Shown here: piece by piece, positions 17,146-24,487 of the stretch
How the letters are laid out: each line of letters begins with the position of its first letter
How positions within the stretch are numbered: the stretch's first letter is position 1
Assembly (NCBI GenBank): GCA_016795365.1
Contig: JAEUHN010000017.1
Location: 186,001 to 250,000, forward strand
DNA: 64,000 bases
Source: Verrucomicrobiaceae bacterium
GTDB lineage: Bacteria; Verrucomicrobiota; Verrucomicrobiia; Verrucomicrobiales; Verrucomicrobiaceae
Direction of reading: 5' to 3'
Made by a program: the position numbers and the translations under genes
Notes under the pieces: generated by a model
Databases searched by the model: none
Told to the model about the DNA's origin: nothing
The model's input: only the letters and a program-made list of their open reading frames with translations

Positions 17146-18285
17146 TCAATTACCTGGCTGACCGGGGGCCAGGGGCTTGATGCGGAACATGCTGTGCTCC
17201 GTGCCCGGTGGGCGCCCATCCTGCGAGGTGGTGGTGCTAACGGTCGCTTGCGTGCGCGAGTAGAAGTAGAGTTTTCCATCCTGCCCAAAGCACAATCCGT
17301 CGGGCCATACGAGGCGGGGATCCGATGTAATCGGGGTGTAGTTGCGCTTCTCGGCGTCGATGACTCCGATCGATCGCCCCGCGATGTCGCCCACGTAGAT
17401 GTTGTTTTTGTTATCGATGGTCAGAGACGCAGCCGCAGGCTTTTCGGCGTAGCGTTCGAGCGCTTTGACGAGCTTGTCCTCGGTGAGGTCCGGCGTGCGC
17501 AGCAGGGCACCAGGGAGGCGATAAACGGCTTTCGATTGGACTGCGGCGAAGTAAAGCCACTGGCCCTTGCGATCCATGATCAGAGGCCTGATCCCGCAAT
17601 GAGGAACCGTGAACGAGCCATCAAGGCGACGGGTCTCCTGGCCCGTGCGCGTGGCCTTGAGCGGGACACTGTTGTCGGGTTGCAAGGCTGCGTGGCCCTG
17701 CAGGAACCGGCGCGAGATCCCAGTGCTGCGATCAAGGATGATGAGGGCTGCATCCGTGCCATTGGCCGGATCGCTGATGAGGACCAGGGGCGAGAAGGCA
17801 TCGACGTAAACGTCGGCAACGAACGAGCCCGGCACGACCGCCGGTGGCGAGAGATAGCACACCTGTTGCACGCCCGACTTGATAGGATTCCAGGCGATCA
17901 CCTTGGGAGGCAGTTCCGAACGGCGGCCATTGTCCAGGAGCCAGACGACACCTGCGGCGTCACTTTGCAGGGCCTCGATGGCATCCAAAGGAATGGGTGA
18001 GGTCACATCGCCGCGGCTCATCTTCTCGTTCGGGAACGGAGAAACTTCACCCGAGTGCGAAATGCGGACAGCCCGCATTTGGGGCTTCTCGGATTGATTG
18101 ACGCCCATGATCCACGAGCCATCAGTGGCCGTGGTCACTCCAGAAGGAGCAAGGGTGAACTGGAACACGACCTCAAGGTCTGGATTGTCCCCAATGCCTC
18201 CCGATGCCGGGGATAAAGGTAGAATGGCGAGCGCTGCCAAGCAGCGAGCGAGATGGTGAAAACGAAGGTATCGTCGAAGGATCAC
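17146..18285 (-). CDS. Yellow/major royal jelly protein-like exported protein
   Basis: A protein of 379 residues with an N-terminal hydrophobic signal (about 8-24, HLARCLAALAILPLSPASG) and a beta-propeller-like body: 'VWLLDNGRRSE', 'GIRPLIMDRKGQWLYFAAVQS', 'RLVWPDGLCFGQDGKLYF'. These match the Yellow/MRJP family, a six-bladed propeller known from insects and some bacteria; bacterial functions are unknown, possibly ligand binding or lactonase-like. The start is a GTG at 18285 that overlaps the stop of the upstream pseudopilin as GTGA, implying translational coupling to the pilus operon; a GTG at 18300 would add five residues. It converges on the DMFase-like gene with a gap of three bases. Confidence 0.75.
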   Translation of the reverse strand: MILRRYLRFHHLARCLAALAILPLSPASGGIGDNPDLEVVFQFTLAPSGVTTATDGSWIMGVNQSEKPQMRAVRISHSGEVSPFPNEKMSRGDVTSPIPLDAIEALQSDAAGVVWLLDNGRRSELPPKVIAWNPIKSGVQQVCYLSPPAVVPGSFVADVYVDAFSPLVLISDPANGTDAALIILDRSTGISRRFLQGHAALQPDNSVPLKATRTGQETRRLDGSFTVPHCGIRPLIMDRKGQWLYFAAVQSKAVYRLPGALLRTPDLTEDKLVKALERYAEKPAAASLTIDNKNNIYVGDIAGRSIGVIDAEKRNYTPITSDPRLVWPDGLCFGQDGKLYFYSRTQATVSTTTSQDGRPPGTEHSMFRIKPLAPGQPGN

Positions 18286-18947
18286 CAGTTTTTGATCCAC
18301 TTGCCGCTGATGTTCACTTCCTGCTTTGAGGTCAGCGACGTTTCGTTGGTGTGTTTGTCATCCTCGGCATATGACCAGAGGTCATAGGTCGTATTGATGG
18401 TGTTCGTGCTAGGGGCACCTTGACCTGCGCTCTCACCGCCGCCACGGCGTTGAGGATAAGTGTATTGGAAGGGATGACCGAAACCGTCCATGACAAGCCA
18501 TTCACCCGTGCTGGTCTTTTGCGACATTTCACGGGGCATTTCCTTCAGCATGATGTTTGCAATCTCAGCATCAGTCTCGGCTGCGCCGTCGGAGGGGCTA
18601 CGGCGAGAGTTTGCCGATTTGATCTCGTCATCTCCATCACCACTGAGGGCTTGATAGAGCATCAGAGCGCCGCCGATTTCATACTGGCTGGTGCCGAAGT
18701 TGGTGCGTTTTCCTGCACTGCGCGGCTCGGGATACTCACCATTCTCCGAATGATAATTTTCCAGACCGGACATGATTGCCCTGTGAAAGGCTGCCGTGCG
18801 ACTTCTGGAGGCATTGATAGAGGCCGAGCTGAACCCCATCATGGTCAAGGAGGCGAGCAGGGCCATGATGGCTATCACGACCAGAAGCTCGATGAGTGTG
18901 AAGGCGCTCTTGGAACGGCGCAGTGAACGAACGGAATGAGCTTTCAT
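18282..18947 (-). CDS. Type II secretion/type IV pilus pseudopilin (GspG-like)
   Basis: A protein of 221 residues with the class III prepilin signature 'KSAFTLIELLVVIAIMALLAS': a short basic leader, cleavage before the phenylalanine (after alanine instead of the usual glycine), Glu at position +5 and a hydrophobic helix. The remaining part has the globular pattern of GspG-like pseudopilins, including 'YPEPRSAG' and 'MDGFGHPFQYTYP', close to the GspG 'DPWGNPYQY' motif. It is the last core component of the minus-strand operon behind GspF/PilC and the two ATPases (gap 36 bases), and its stop codon overlaps the MRJP-like start. Processing needs a PilD/GspO prepilin peptidase, which is not encoded in this window. 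Confidence 0.88.
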   Translation of the reverse strand: MKAHSVRSLRRSKSAFTLIELLVVIAIMALLASLTMMGFSSASINASRSRTAAFHRAIMSGLENYHSENGEYPEPRSAGKRTNFGTSQYEIGGALMLYQALSGDGDDEIKSANSRRSPSDGAAETDAEIANIMLKEMPREMSQKTSTGEWLVMDGFGHPFQYTYPQRRGGGESAGQGAPSTNTINTTYDLWSYAEDDKHTNETSLTSKQEVNISGKWIKNW

Positions 18948-18983
18948 AGCGGGGGTTTGCTTGAGTGAGCTGAAGGTCCGGGA

Positions 18984-20264
18984 CTAGCCTTGATTGAGGT
19001 TCTGGATCACGCTGATCAGCGGGAGGAAGAGGGCCATCACGATCGTTCCCACCACGACAGCGAGGAACACAATCATGAGCGGCTCCAGCATTGAGGTGAG
19101 GGCGGAGACGGAATTGTCCACTTCGTCCTCATACACGTCGGCGATCTTGAGAAGCATTTCGGGCAGCTGACCTGTTTCTTCACCCACGTCTACCATCGAA
19201 ATAACCATGGGTGGGAAGACATTGCTGGATTCCAAAGGTGCAACCATGGATTCACCTTCCTTCACGGCGTCATGCACCTTGTTAATGGAATCCGCGATGA
19301 TGATGTTGCCCGCCGTTTCACGGGTGATGTTGAGTGCTTGAAGAATCGGCACGCCGGAGGTCACGAGAGTTCCCAGGGTGCGGCTGAAACGGGAGATGGC
19401 GCTCTTGAGCTGCACGTCACCGAACAGAGGAATCTTGAGCTTCATGCGGTCGATGATGATCTTGCCGCCGGGCGAGGACTGGAAGATTTTCCATACGATG
19501 AAGAGCAATGCGAGACCTACCAGAATATGCGGGAAGTAGGCACCCACATTGCGGCTGATGCCGATGACGAACTGGGTGAGCATTGGCAGCTTGGAGCGGC
19601 CACCAGGGATCATGTCATCGAAGATCTTCTCGAACTTTGGCACGATGACGAGCATGAGGAACACCATGATCAGCACAGCGATGACCATGACGATGATGGG
19701 ATACACCATCGCGGCCACGATCTTGTTCTTCAGCTTCTGAGCCTTTTCCTGGTATTCAGCCAGACGGTTGAGCACGATTTCGAGCACACCACCAAGCTCA
19801 CCGGCTTTCACCATGTTGATGTAGAGCTTGTTGAAGATCTTGGGGAACTGCGAAAGCGACTCGGAGAAGGTGCTGCCGGTCTGCACGCTGTCAGCGAGAG
19901 TGGTGATCGTGCGCTTCATGGCGGGCACGGGCTCCTGACGCCCGAGCACGGTGAGGCCACGAAGCAGAGGGAGGCCTGAATCAATCAGCGTCGCCAACTG
20001 ACGGGTGAAGACCATGAGGGTCTTGCTCTTGACCGTGAGAGACTCGGTGCTCTTGCCGGAGACTTTGGTTTTGCTCTTGGAGGCGACTTTGCCCGCCTTG
20101 GCTTTGATAGCAGCGGCGTTGCCCTTTCCTTCCTGGGCGACATCCGTGACATACATCTGCTGCTGACGCAGCAAGTTGATGGCCTCGGTGTCGGATGCGG
20201 CTTCGATTGTTCCGGCGGTCTCCTGGCCATTGGCGTCCAGGGCGGTGTAATGGAATGTCGGCAT
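18984..20264 (-). CDS. gspF: Type II secretion/pilus inner-membrane platform protein (GspF/PilC)
   Basis: A protein of 426 residues with the N-terminal GspF start 'MPTFHYTALDANGQETAGTI' followed by two GspF domains (about 95-220 and 300-420) and three transmembrane segments (about 195-220, 245-265, 395-420). Conserved motifs are 'FTRQLATLIDSGLPLLRGL' and 'FSRTLGTLVTSGVPILQAL'. It anchors the GspE/PilB ATPase at the cytoplasmic face and drives pseudopilus growth. An alanine/lysine-rich stretch (about 50-85) between start and first domain is longer than usual. The ATG 20264 is chosen by homology; upstream sequence in frame is not protein-like. It lies 115 bases downstream of the proximal ATPase gene. 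Confidence 0.92.
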   Translation of the reverse strand: MPTFHYTALDANGQETAGTIEAASDTEAINLLRQQQMYVTDVAQEGKGNAAAIKAKAGKVASKSKTKVSGKSTESLTVKSKTLMVFTRQLATLIDSGLPLLRGLTVLGRQEPVPAMKRTITTLADSVQTGSTFSESLSQFPKIFNKLYINMVKAGELGGVLEIVLNRLAEYQEKAQKLKNKIVAAMVYPIIVMVIAVLIMVFLMLVIVPKFEKIFDDMIPGGRSKLPMLTQFVIGISRNVGAYFPHILVGLALLFIVWKIFQSSPGGKIIIDRMKLKIPLFGDVQLKSAISRFSRTLGTLVTSGVPILQALNITRETAGNIIIADSINKVHDAVKEGESMVAPLESSNVFPPMVISMVDVGEETGQLPEMLLKIADVYEDEVDNSVSALTSMLEPLMIVFLAVVVGTIVMALFLPLISVIQNLNQG

Positions 20265-20379
20265 ATGGGCGGGCGGTATCTGAAAATTAGGTGGCTGTGG
20301 CGAGAATAGCGGAACGGCTAACGCGTTGTCGATGGAAATCTGGCTGGGTGGAAATTCTGGAAACCAATCCGCAGGCTGA

Positions 20380-22041
20380 TCAGGTGTATTTGAGCACTTC
20401 CTCAATGGTGGTGATGCCATCGAAGATGTTGCGGATGCCATCTTCGCGGAGTGTCGTCATGCCCAGTTCGATGGCTTTTTGTTTGAGGACCAGCGAGGGT
20501 GCCTTCTTGGTCACCAGATCGCGCAGCGTATCATTCATATCGAGCAGCTCGAAGAGGCCCTTTCGGCCCTTGTAGCCCGTGTTGCCGCAGGTCGGGCAGC
20601 CGGCTCCGGTGAAGAACTGCTTGCCCTGGGTATCGTGGCTGGTCAGTCCGAGCTGATTTAGGATGTGCTGGCTTGGGTCGTAGGAAGTCTTGCAGTTTTT
20701 GCAGATGGTGCGCAGAAGGCGCTGGGCGAGCACGCCTTCAAGCGTAGCAGACACGAGGAAGGGCTCCACGCCCATATCGACGAGACGGGTGACTGCGCCC
20801 GCCGCATCGTTCGTGTGGAGTGTGCTGAGCACCAAGTGTCCCGTTAGCGAAGCCTGAATAGCGATCTGGGCGGTTTCAAGGTCACGCATTTCACCCACCA
20901 TGATTCGATCAGGATCCTGTCGGAGGAAGGCGCGGAGGGCTTTGGCAAAAGTGAGGCCGACGGCGTCATTGACGGGCACCTGCATGATTCCATCGAGTTC
21001 ATATTCCACGGGGTCCTCAGCGGTGAGGAGCTTGGCGTCGATGGTATTGATCTCGCGCAGGGCGGCGTAAAGCGTGGTTGTTTTACCAGCGCCGGTAGGA
21101 CCCGTTACGATGAAGATGCCATTGGGCTTGTGGATGGTGGTGCGAATGTAGTTGTCCAGGTATTCGCTCATGCCGAGGTCTTTCAGCGTGAGTTGAATGG
21201 ATGAACGGTCGAGCACGCGAAGCACCACAGACTCACCGTGCTGGGTAGGCAGTGACGATACACGCATATCTACCGGGCGACCCTCGCAAGTGGTCATGAT
21301 ACGACCATCCTGGGGAATGCGGCGCTCGGCGATGTTCATGTTGGACATGACCTTCACACGCGAAATGATCGAGTTCGCCAGGTGCACCGGCGGCGGGGCC
21401 ATTTCGTAGAGCGCACCGTCCACGCGGTAGCGAATCTTGAACTCGGTTTCAAAGGGTTCGAAGTGAATGTCGCTCGCCTTTTCCTTGATGGCCTGGGTGA
21501 GCACGAGGTCAACAAAACGAACGATTGGCGCGGAGTTCGGATCGGCTTCCTCCTTGGACTTCTCAGCGGCGAGGCCCAGCTGTTTGAAGATCTCGTCGAA
21601 TCCCCCGGAACTCGTGCCGTAATGCTTATCGATCAAACCCTGCACCTGCGACTTGCGGGCGACCACCGGCACGATGTCCTTGCCAAGGGAGAAACGCAAA
21701 TCTTCGAGCAACTGGGGGTTCAGCGGATCGGTAAACGCCACGTGAATGCTCTTCGCGTCGATGCTTACAGGGAAGGCTCCGTAGAGCTTCGCCATGGCGG
21801 CAGGCATGATGCTGACGAGTTCGGCCGGGGGCTCAAAGGTGCCCAGGTCAAAGTGCTCGGCTCCGATTTCTTCAGCCACGAGCGCCCAGAGTTCATCTTC
21901 GTTGGTGAAGATGCCGAAATCGAGGAGAACTTGGAGAATGTCTTTGCCGCCTTCGATGGCCTCGTGCGAGATGTCATAGGCGACACCTTCGTCGATGACT
22001 CCTCGTGTCTTGAGCATGTCCACTACGTTCTGTGCAGTCAT
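20380..22041 (-). CDS. gspE: Type II secretion/pilus assembly ATPase (GspE/PilB), second copy
   Basis: A complete ATPase of 553 residues: N-terminal MshEN-like domain (about 1-150, 'LVSIMPAAMAKLYGAFPV'), Walker A 'GPTGAGKTT', Asp box 'EDPVEYELDGI', Walker B 'IMVGEMRDLETA', His box 'VLSTLHTNDAAGAV', and the tetracysteine zinc element 'CKNCKTSY...CPTCGNTGYKGR'. The zinc element marks it as an extension/secretion ATPase (GspE/PilB), not a retraction ATPase (PilT). A paralogue lies directly upstream (99-base gap). ATP hydrolysis powers pseudopilus or pilus assembly at the inner membrane. Confidence 0.92.
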   Translation of the reverse strand: MTAQNVVDMLKTRGVIDEGVAYDISHEAIEGGKDILQVLLDFGIFTNEDELWALVAEEIGAEHFDLGTFEPPAELVSIMPAAMAKLYGAFPVSIDAKSIHVAFTDPLNPQLLEDLRFSLGKDIVPVVARKSQVQGLIDKHYGTSSGGFDEIFKQLGLAAEKSKEEADPNSAPIVRFVDLVLTQAIKEKASDIHFEPFETEFKIRYRVDGALYEMAPPPVHLANSIISRVKVMSNMNIAERRIPQDGRIMTTCEGRPVDMRVSSLPTQHGESVVLRVLDRSSIQLTLKDLGMSEYLDNYIRTTIHKPNGIFIVTGPTGAGKTTTLYAALREINTIDAKLLTAEDPVEYELDGIMQVPVNDAVGLTFAKALRAFLRQDPDRIMVGEMRDLETAQIAIQASLTGHLVLSTLHTNDAAGAVTRLVDMGVEPFLVSATLEGVLAQRLLRTICKNCKTSYDPSQHILNQLGLTSHDTQGKQFFTGAGCPTCGNTGYKGRKGLFELLDMNDTLRDLVTKKAPSLVLKQKAIELGMTTLREDGIRNIFDGITTIEEVLKYT

Positions 22042-22140
22042 TGGAGGGGGAGAATTGAAAAGTTGAAAACTGAAATGTCGTGAGTCTTGAGCTTTTTGGC
22101 GCTTCCAGCGTTGGGGCTGTTCGCTTTCGGGCTCGTGATT

Positions 22141-23781
22141 TTAGTCAGCGTCTCCCATCGTGGCTTCAATGACTTCCTCGGCGGTGGTCATGCCTGCGAG
22201 GACCTTGCGGACGCCGTCTTCACGCAGCGTTCTCATGCCGAGTTCGCGGGCGCGCTTGCGGATCTGCGGTGTGGTGAGTTCTTGATTGATCATGCCGCGC
22301 ACTTCATCGTCCATGGTGAGAATCTCGATGAGAGCGAGACGACCGCGGAAGCCTGCCTTTCGGCAGCGGTTACACCCAGTGGGCTGCATGATGCTGGCCT
22401 CGAGTGCCTGGCTGGCGTCGATCCTCAGTGCGCGGAGTTCCTTGTCGCCGAGGGCGCTGGGAGTCTTGCAGTCGTTGCAAAGCTTGCGGACCAGTCGCTG
22501 GGCCATGATGGCGCGGACGGCGGACGAAATAAGGAAAGGCTTGATGCCGATGTCCGCGAGACGGGCAACGGCACTTGGCGCGTCATTGGTGTGAAGGGTG
22601 CTGAAAACCAAGTGTCCGGTGAGTGACGCATTGATGGCGATCGAGGCGGTTTCAAGGTCACGAATTTCCCCGATCATGATGATGTTCGGTGCTTGGCGAA
22701 GCATGGAGCGGAGAGCTGCTGCGAAGGTCATGCCTACGTCTTCTTTAACCATAACCTGGTTAATCCCTGCCAACTGATACTCGACCGGGTCTTCCACGGT
22801 GATGATCTTGCGGTCAGGCCGGTTGATGAAGTTCAGACAGGAATAAAGAGTGGTCGTCTTCCCCGAGCCCGTCGGCCCCGTCACCAGGATGATGCCATCC
22901 GGCAGGGTAATGAGCTTCTCGAAGTTCTCCTGGTCATCAGACAGGAAGCCGAGGTCCGATAATCCCAGACGTAGCCCCGATTTGTCCAGAATACGCATGA
23001 CCACGCTCTCGCCGTGATTGGTAGGAATCATCGAGACGCGCAGGTCGAGCTCCTTGTCCTGATACTTCGTCTGAATACGACCATCCTGCGGGATGCGCTT
23101 CTCATCGATGTTCATCGACCCCGTCAAAATTTTGTAGCGCGCGATGATAGAGGAAAGCAGGCGCTTCGGATGGTGCTCCACGTCGTGAAGCACGCCGTCG
23201 ATGCGGTAGCGAATGCGGACGTCCTTCTCGAGCGGCTCGATGTGAATGTCCGAGGCGCGGTTCTTGACGGCTTCAAAGAGGATGTTCTGGCACAGACGAA
23301 TGACCGGAGCATCGCCATCCTGGCCTACAGCCTTGGTGATTTCCTCATCATCGCCGTAGAGGTTTGAGTTCAGCGCACGAATGAGATTGGGAGTCGAGCA
23401 GTAAAACTCGATATCCGGCTGCAACACGTGAGGCAGGGCGTCCAGCGTCTCGAAGTCATAAGGGTCCGAAACCGCGATCTGAAGGGCACCCGTAGCGCTG
23501 AGGCCGAGGGGGGCAATCTTGTATCGTCTGGCAACCTCCTCTGGGACCACCGCCTTCATGTCCTGGTTGGTGACGTAACCATGCAGATCCACAAATTCCA
23601 TGCCTGAGTTGACCGCGAGCGTCTGGGCGACCTGTTCGTCGTTCACGATGCCCGATTTGATCATGGCTTCGAGCAGGGTCTCGGTGGGCTTCTTGAGGCC
23701 CTTGGCATTGGCAATCTCCTTGTCGCCGACGAGGCCGGCTTCCTGGAGAAGTGTGAGGAGATACTCTTCGTTGGAATACAT
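22141..23781 (-). CDS. gspE: Type II secretion/pilus assembly ATPase (GspE/PilB), first copy
   Basis: A complete ATPase of 546 residues with the same architecture as its downstream neighbour: N-terminal MshEN-like domain, Walker A 'GPTGSGKTT', Asp box 'EDPVEYQLAGI', Walker B 'IMIGEIRDLETA', His box 'VFSTLHTNDAPSAV' and zinc motif 'CNDCKTPS...GCNRCRKAGFRGR'. The two are clearly paralogous but diverged, so they may have different jobs or form a mixed ring. This gene leads the operon; a strong promoter (TTGACA-N18-TAATCT) lies at 23855-23884 with an untranslated leader of roughly 65-70 bases. ATG 23781 matches the family start. Confidence 0.92.
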   Translation of the reverse strand: MYSNEEYLLTLLQEAGLVGDKEIANAKGLKKPTETLLEAMIKSGIVNDEQVAQTLAVNSGMEFVDLHGYVTNQDMKAVVPEEVARRYKIAPLGLSATGALQIAVSDPYDFETLDALPHVLQPDIEFYCSTPNLIRALNSNLYGDDEEITKAVGQDGDAPVIRLCQNILFEAVKNRASDIHIEPLEKDVRIRYRIDGVLHDVEHHPKRLLSSIIARYKILTGSMNIDEKRIPQDGRIQTKYQDKELDLRVSMIPTNHGESVVMRILDKSGLRLGLSDLGFLSDDQENFEKLITLPDGIILVTGPTGSGKTTTLYSCLNFINRPDRKIITVEDPVEYQLAGINQVMVKEDVGMTFAAALRSMLRQAPNIIMIGEIRDLETASIAINASLTGHLVFSTLHTNDAPSAVARLADIGIKPFLISSAVRAIMAQRLVRKLCNDCKTPSALGDKELRALRIDASQALEASIMQPTGCNRCRKAGFRGRLALIEILTMDDEVRGMINQELTTPQIRKRARELGMRTLREDGVRKVLAGMTTAEEVIEATMGDAD

Positions 23782-23854
23782 GCGAGGGGGAGCGCTGGGT
23801 CGAGAAATGGGACAGGCCGGGGAGAAGGCCTAATTTCGAGAGGAAAAGAGGGTC

Positions 23855-23884
23855 AGATTAGCCCGGCAGGACAAAGCGTGTCAA
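23855..23884 (-). promoter_or_regulatory. Sigma-70-type promoter of the pilus operon
   Basis: Minus strand TTGACA (23879-23884), 18-base spacer, TAATCT (23855-23860). The -35 is a perfect consensus match. Transcription would start near 23848, leaving a leader of about 67 bases before the first ATPase ATG at 23781. Confidence 0.6.
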
Positions 23885-23987
23885 CGTTACAAGCAAGATA
23901 GGTCAAGTTTCTTGAAGAGCTCGAACTGGCGCAATGCTTTGCTAGCATTCGCACGAGTCTTCGCTACACATCGGCCGCACACCTGAG

Positions 23988-24072
23988 GCCGGCATGGCGA
24001 AATGGTAGACGCAACGGACTTAAAATCCGTTGGTGGGTGACCACCGTGTGGGTTCGAGTCCCACTGCCGGTA
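23988..24072 (+). tRNA. tRNA-Leu (anticodon UAA)
   Basis: An 85-base gene folds as a class II tRNA: acceptor stem GCCGGCA paired with TGCCGGT (first pair G-U), D-arm with 'ATGGTAGAC', anticodon stem ACGGA/TCCGT around loop CTTAAAA giving anticodon TAA, a long variable arm (TGGTGGGTGACCACCG), and T-arm GTGGG/CCCAC with loop TTCGAGT. The long variable arm and anticodon identify leucine (UUA codons). The discriminator base is A; CCA is not encoded and would need to be added enzymatically. Confidence 0.95.
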
Positions 24073-24169
24073 GGGTGTTGCTTCTCGATTCGGTTGCTCG
24101 AACCCCTTGCTGTCCCTGTCGGATAGCCTCATGATGGGCTTTCAAAGTTGCTTTTCTCATTCAACCCGC

Positions 24170-24487
24170 ATGAACTGGTATTTCGAAATCGACGGCGTTA
24201 GCCAGGGGCCGGTGTCCGAGTCAGTCTTGGCGCTCAAGGTGCAAACGGGGGACCTGCCTGCACAGACGTTGATCTGGAATCCTTCGATGAGTGAGTGGGC
24301 GGCGGCTGGCACGGTGAAGCCTGATTGGATCGTGCCGATCATCCCACCAATGCCTGTCGCCAGTGCGCCCAAGCCGTCGGCGGTGCGCACGCCCACGAAA
24401 CCTATGGCACCCAGCAAAAAGGAGCCCGTGGTGGAAGAGAAACCAGGGTTCTTCAAAAAGCTGTTCGGCCGCGGCAAGAAGTCGTGA
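24170..24487 (+). CDS. GYF_2-domain small protein
   Basis: A protein of 105 residues without signal peptide. Residues 1-50 form a GYF_2-type domain: 'MNWYFEIDGVSQGPVSESVL' carries the W-Y-x8-GP core, followed by 'ALIWNPSMSEWAAA'-like residues. The remaining part is proline/lysine-rich, ending 'FFKKLFGRGKKS', which may contact membranes or nucleic acid. GYF_2 domains are thought to mediate protein-protein contacts; many PVC membrane proteins carry them. Here it stands alone, between tRNA-Leu and the convergent sulfatase gene, whose stop codon is directly adjacent. ATG 24170 starts the domain exactly. Confidence 0.75.
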   Translation: MNWYFEIDGVSQGPVSESVLALKVQTGDLPAQTLIWNPSMSEWAAAGTVKPDWIVPIIPPMPVASAPKPSAVRTPTKPMAPSKKEPVVEEKPGFFKKLFGRGKKS

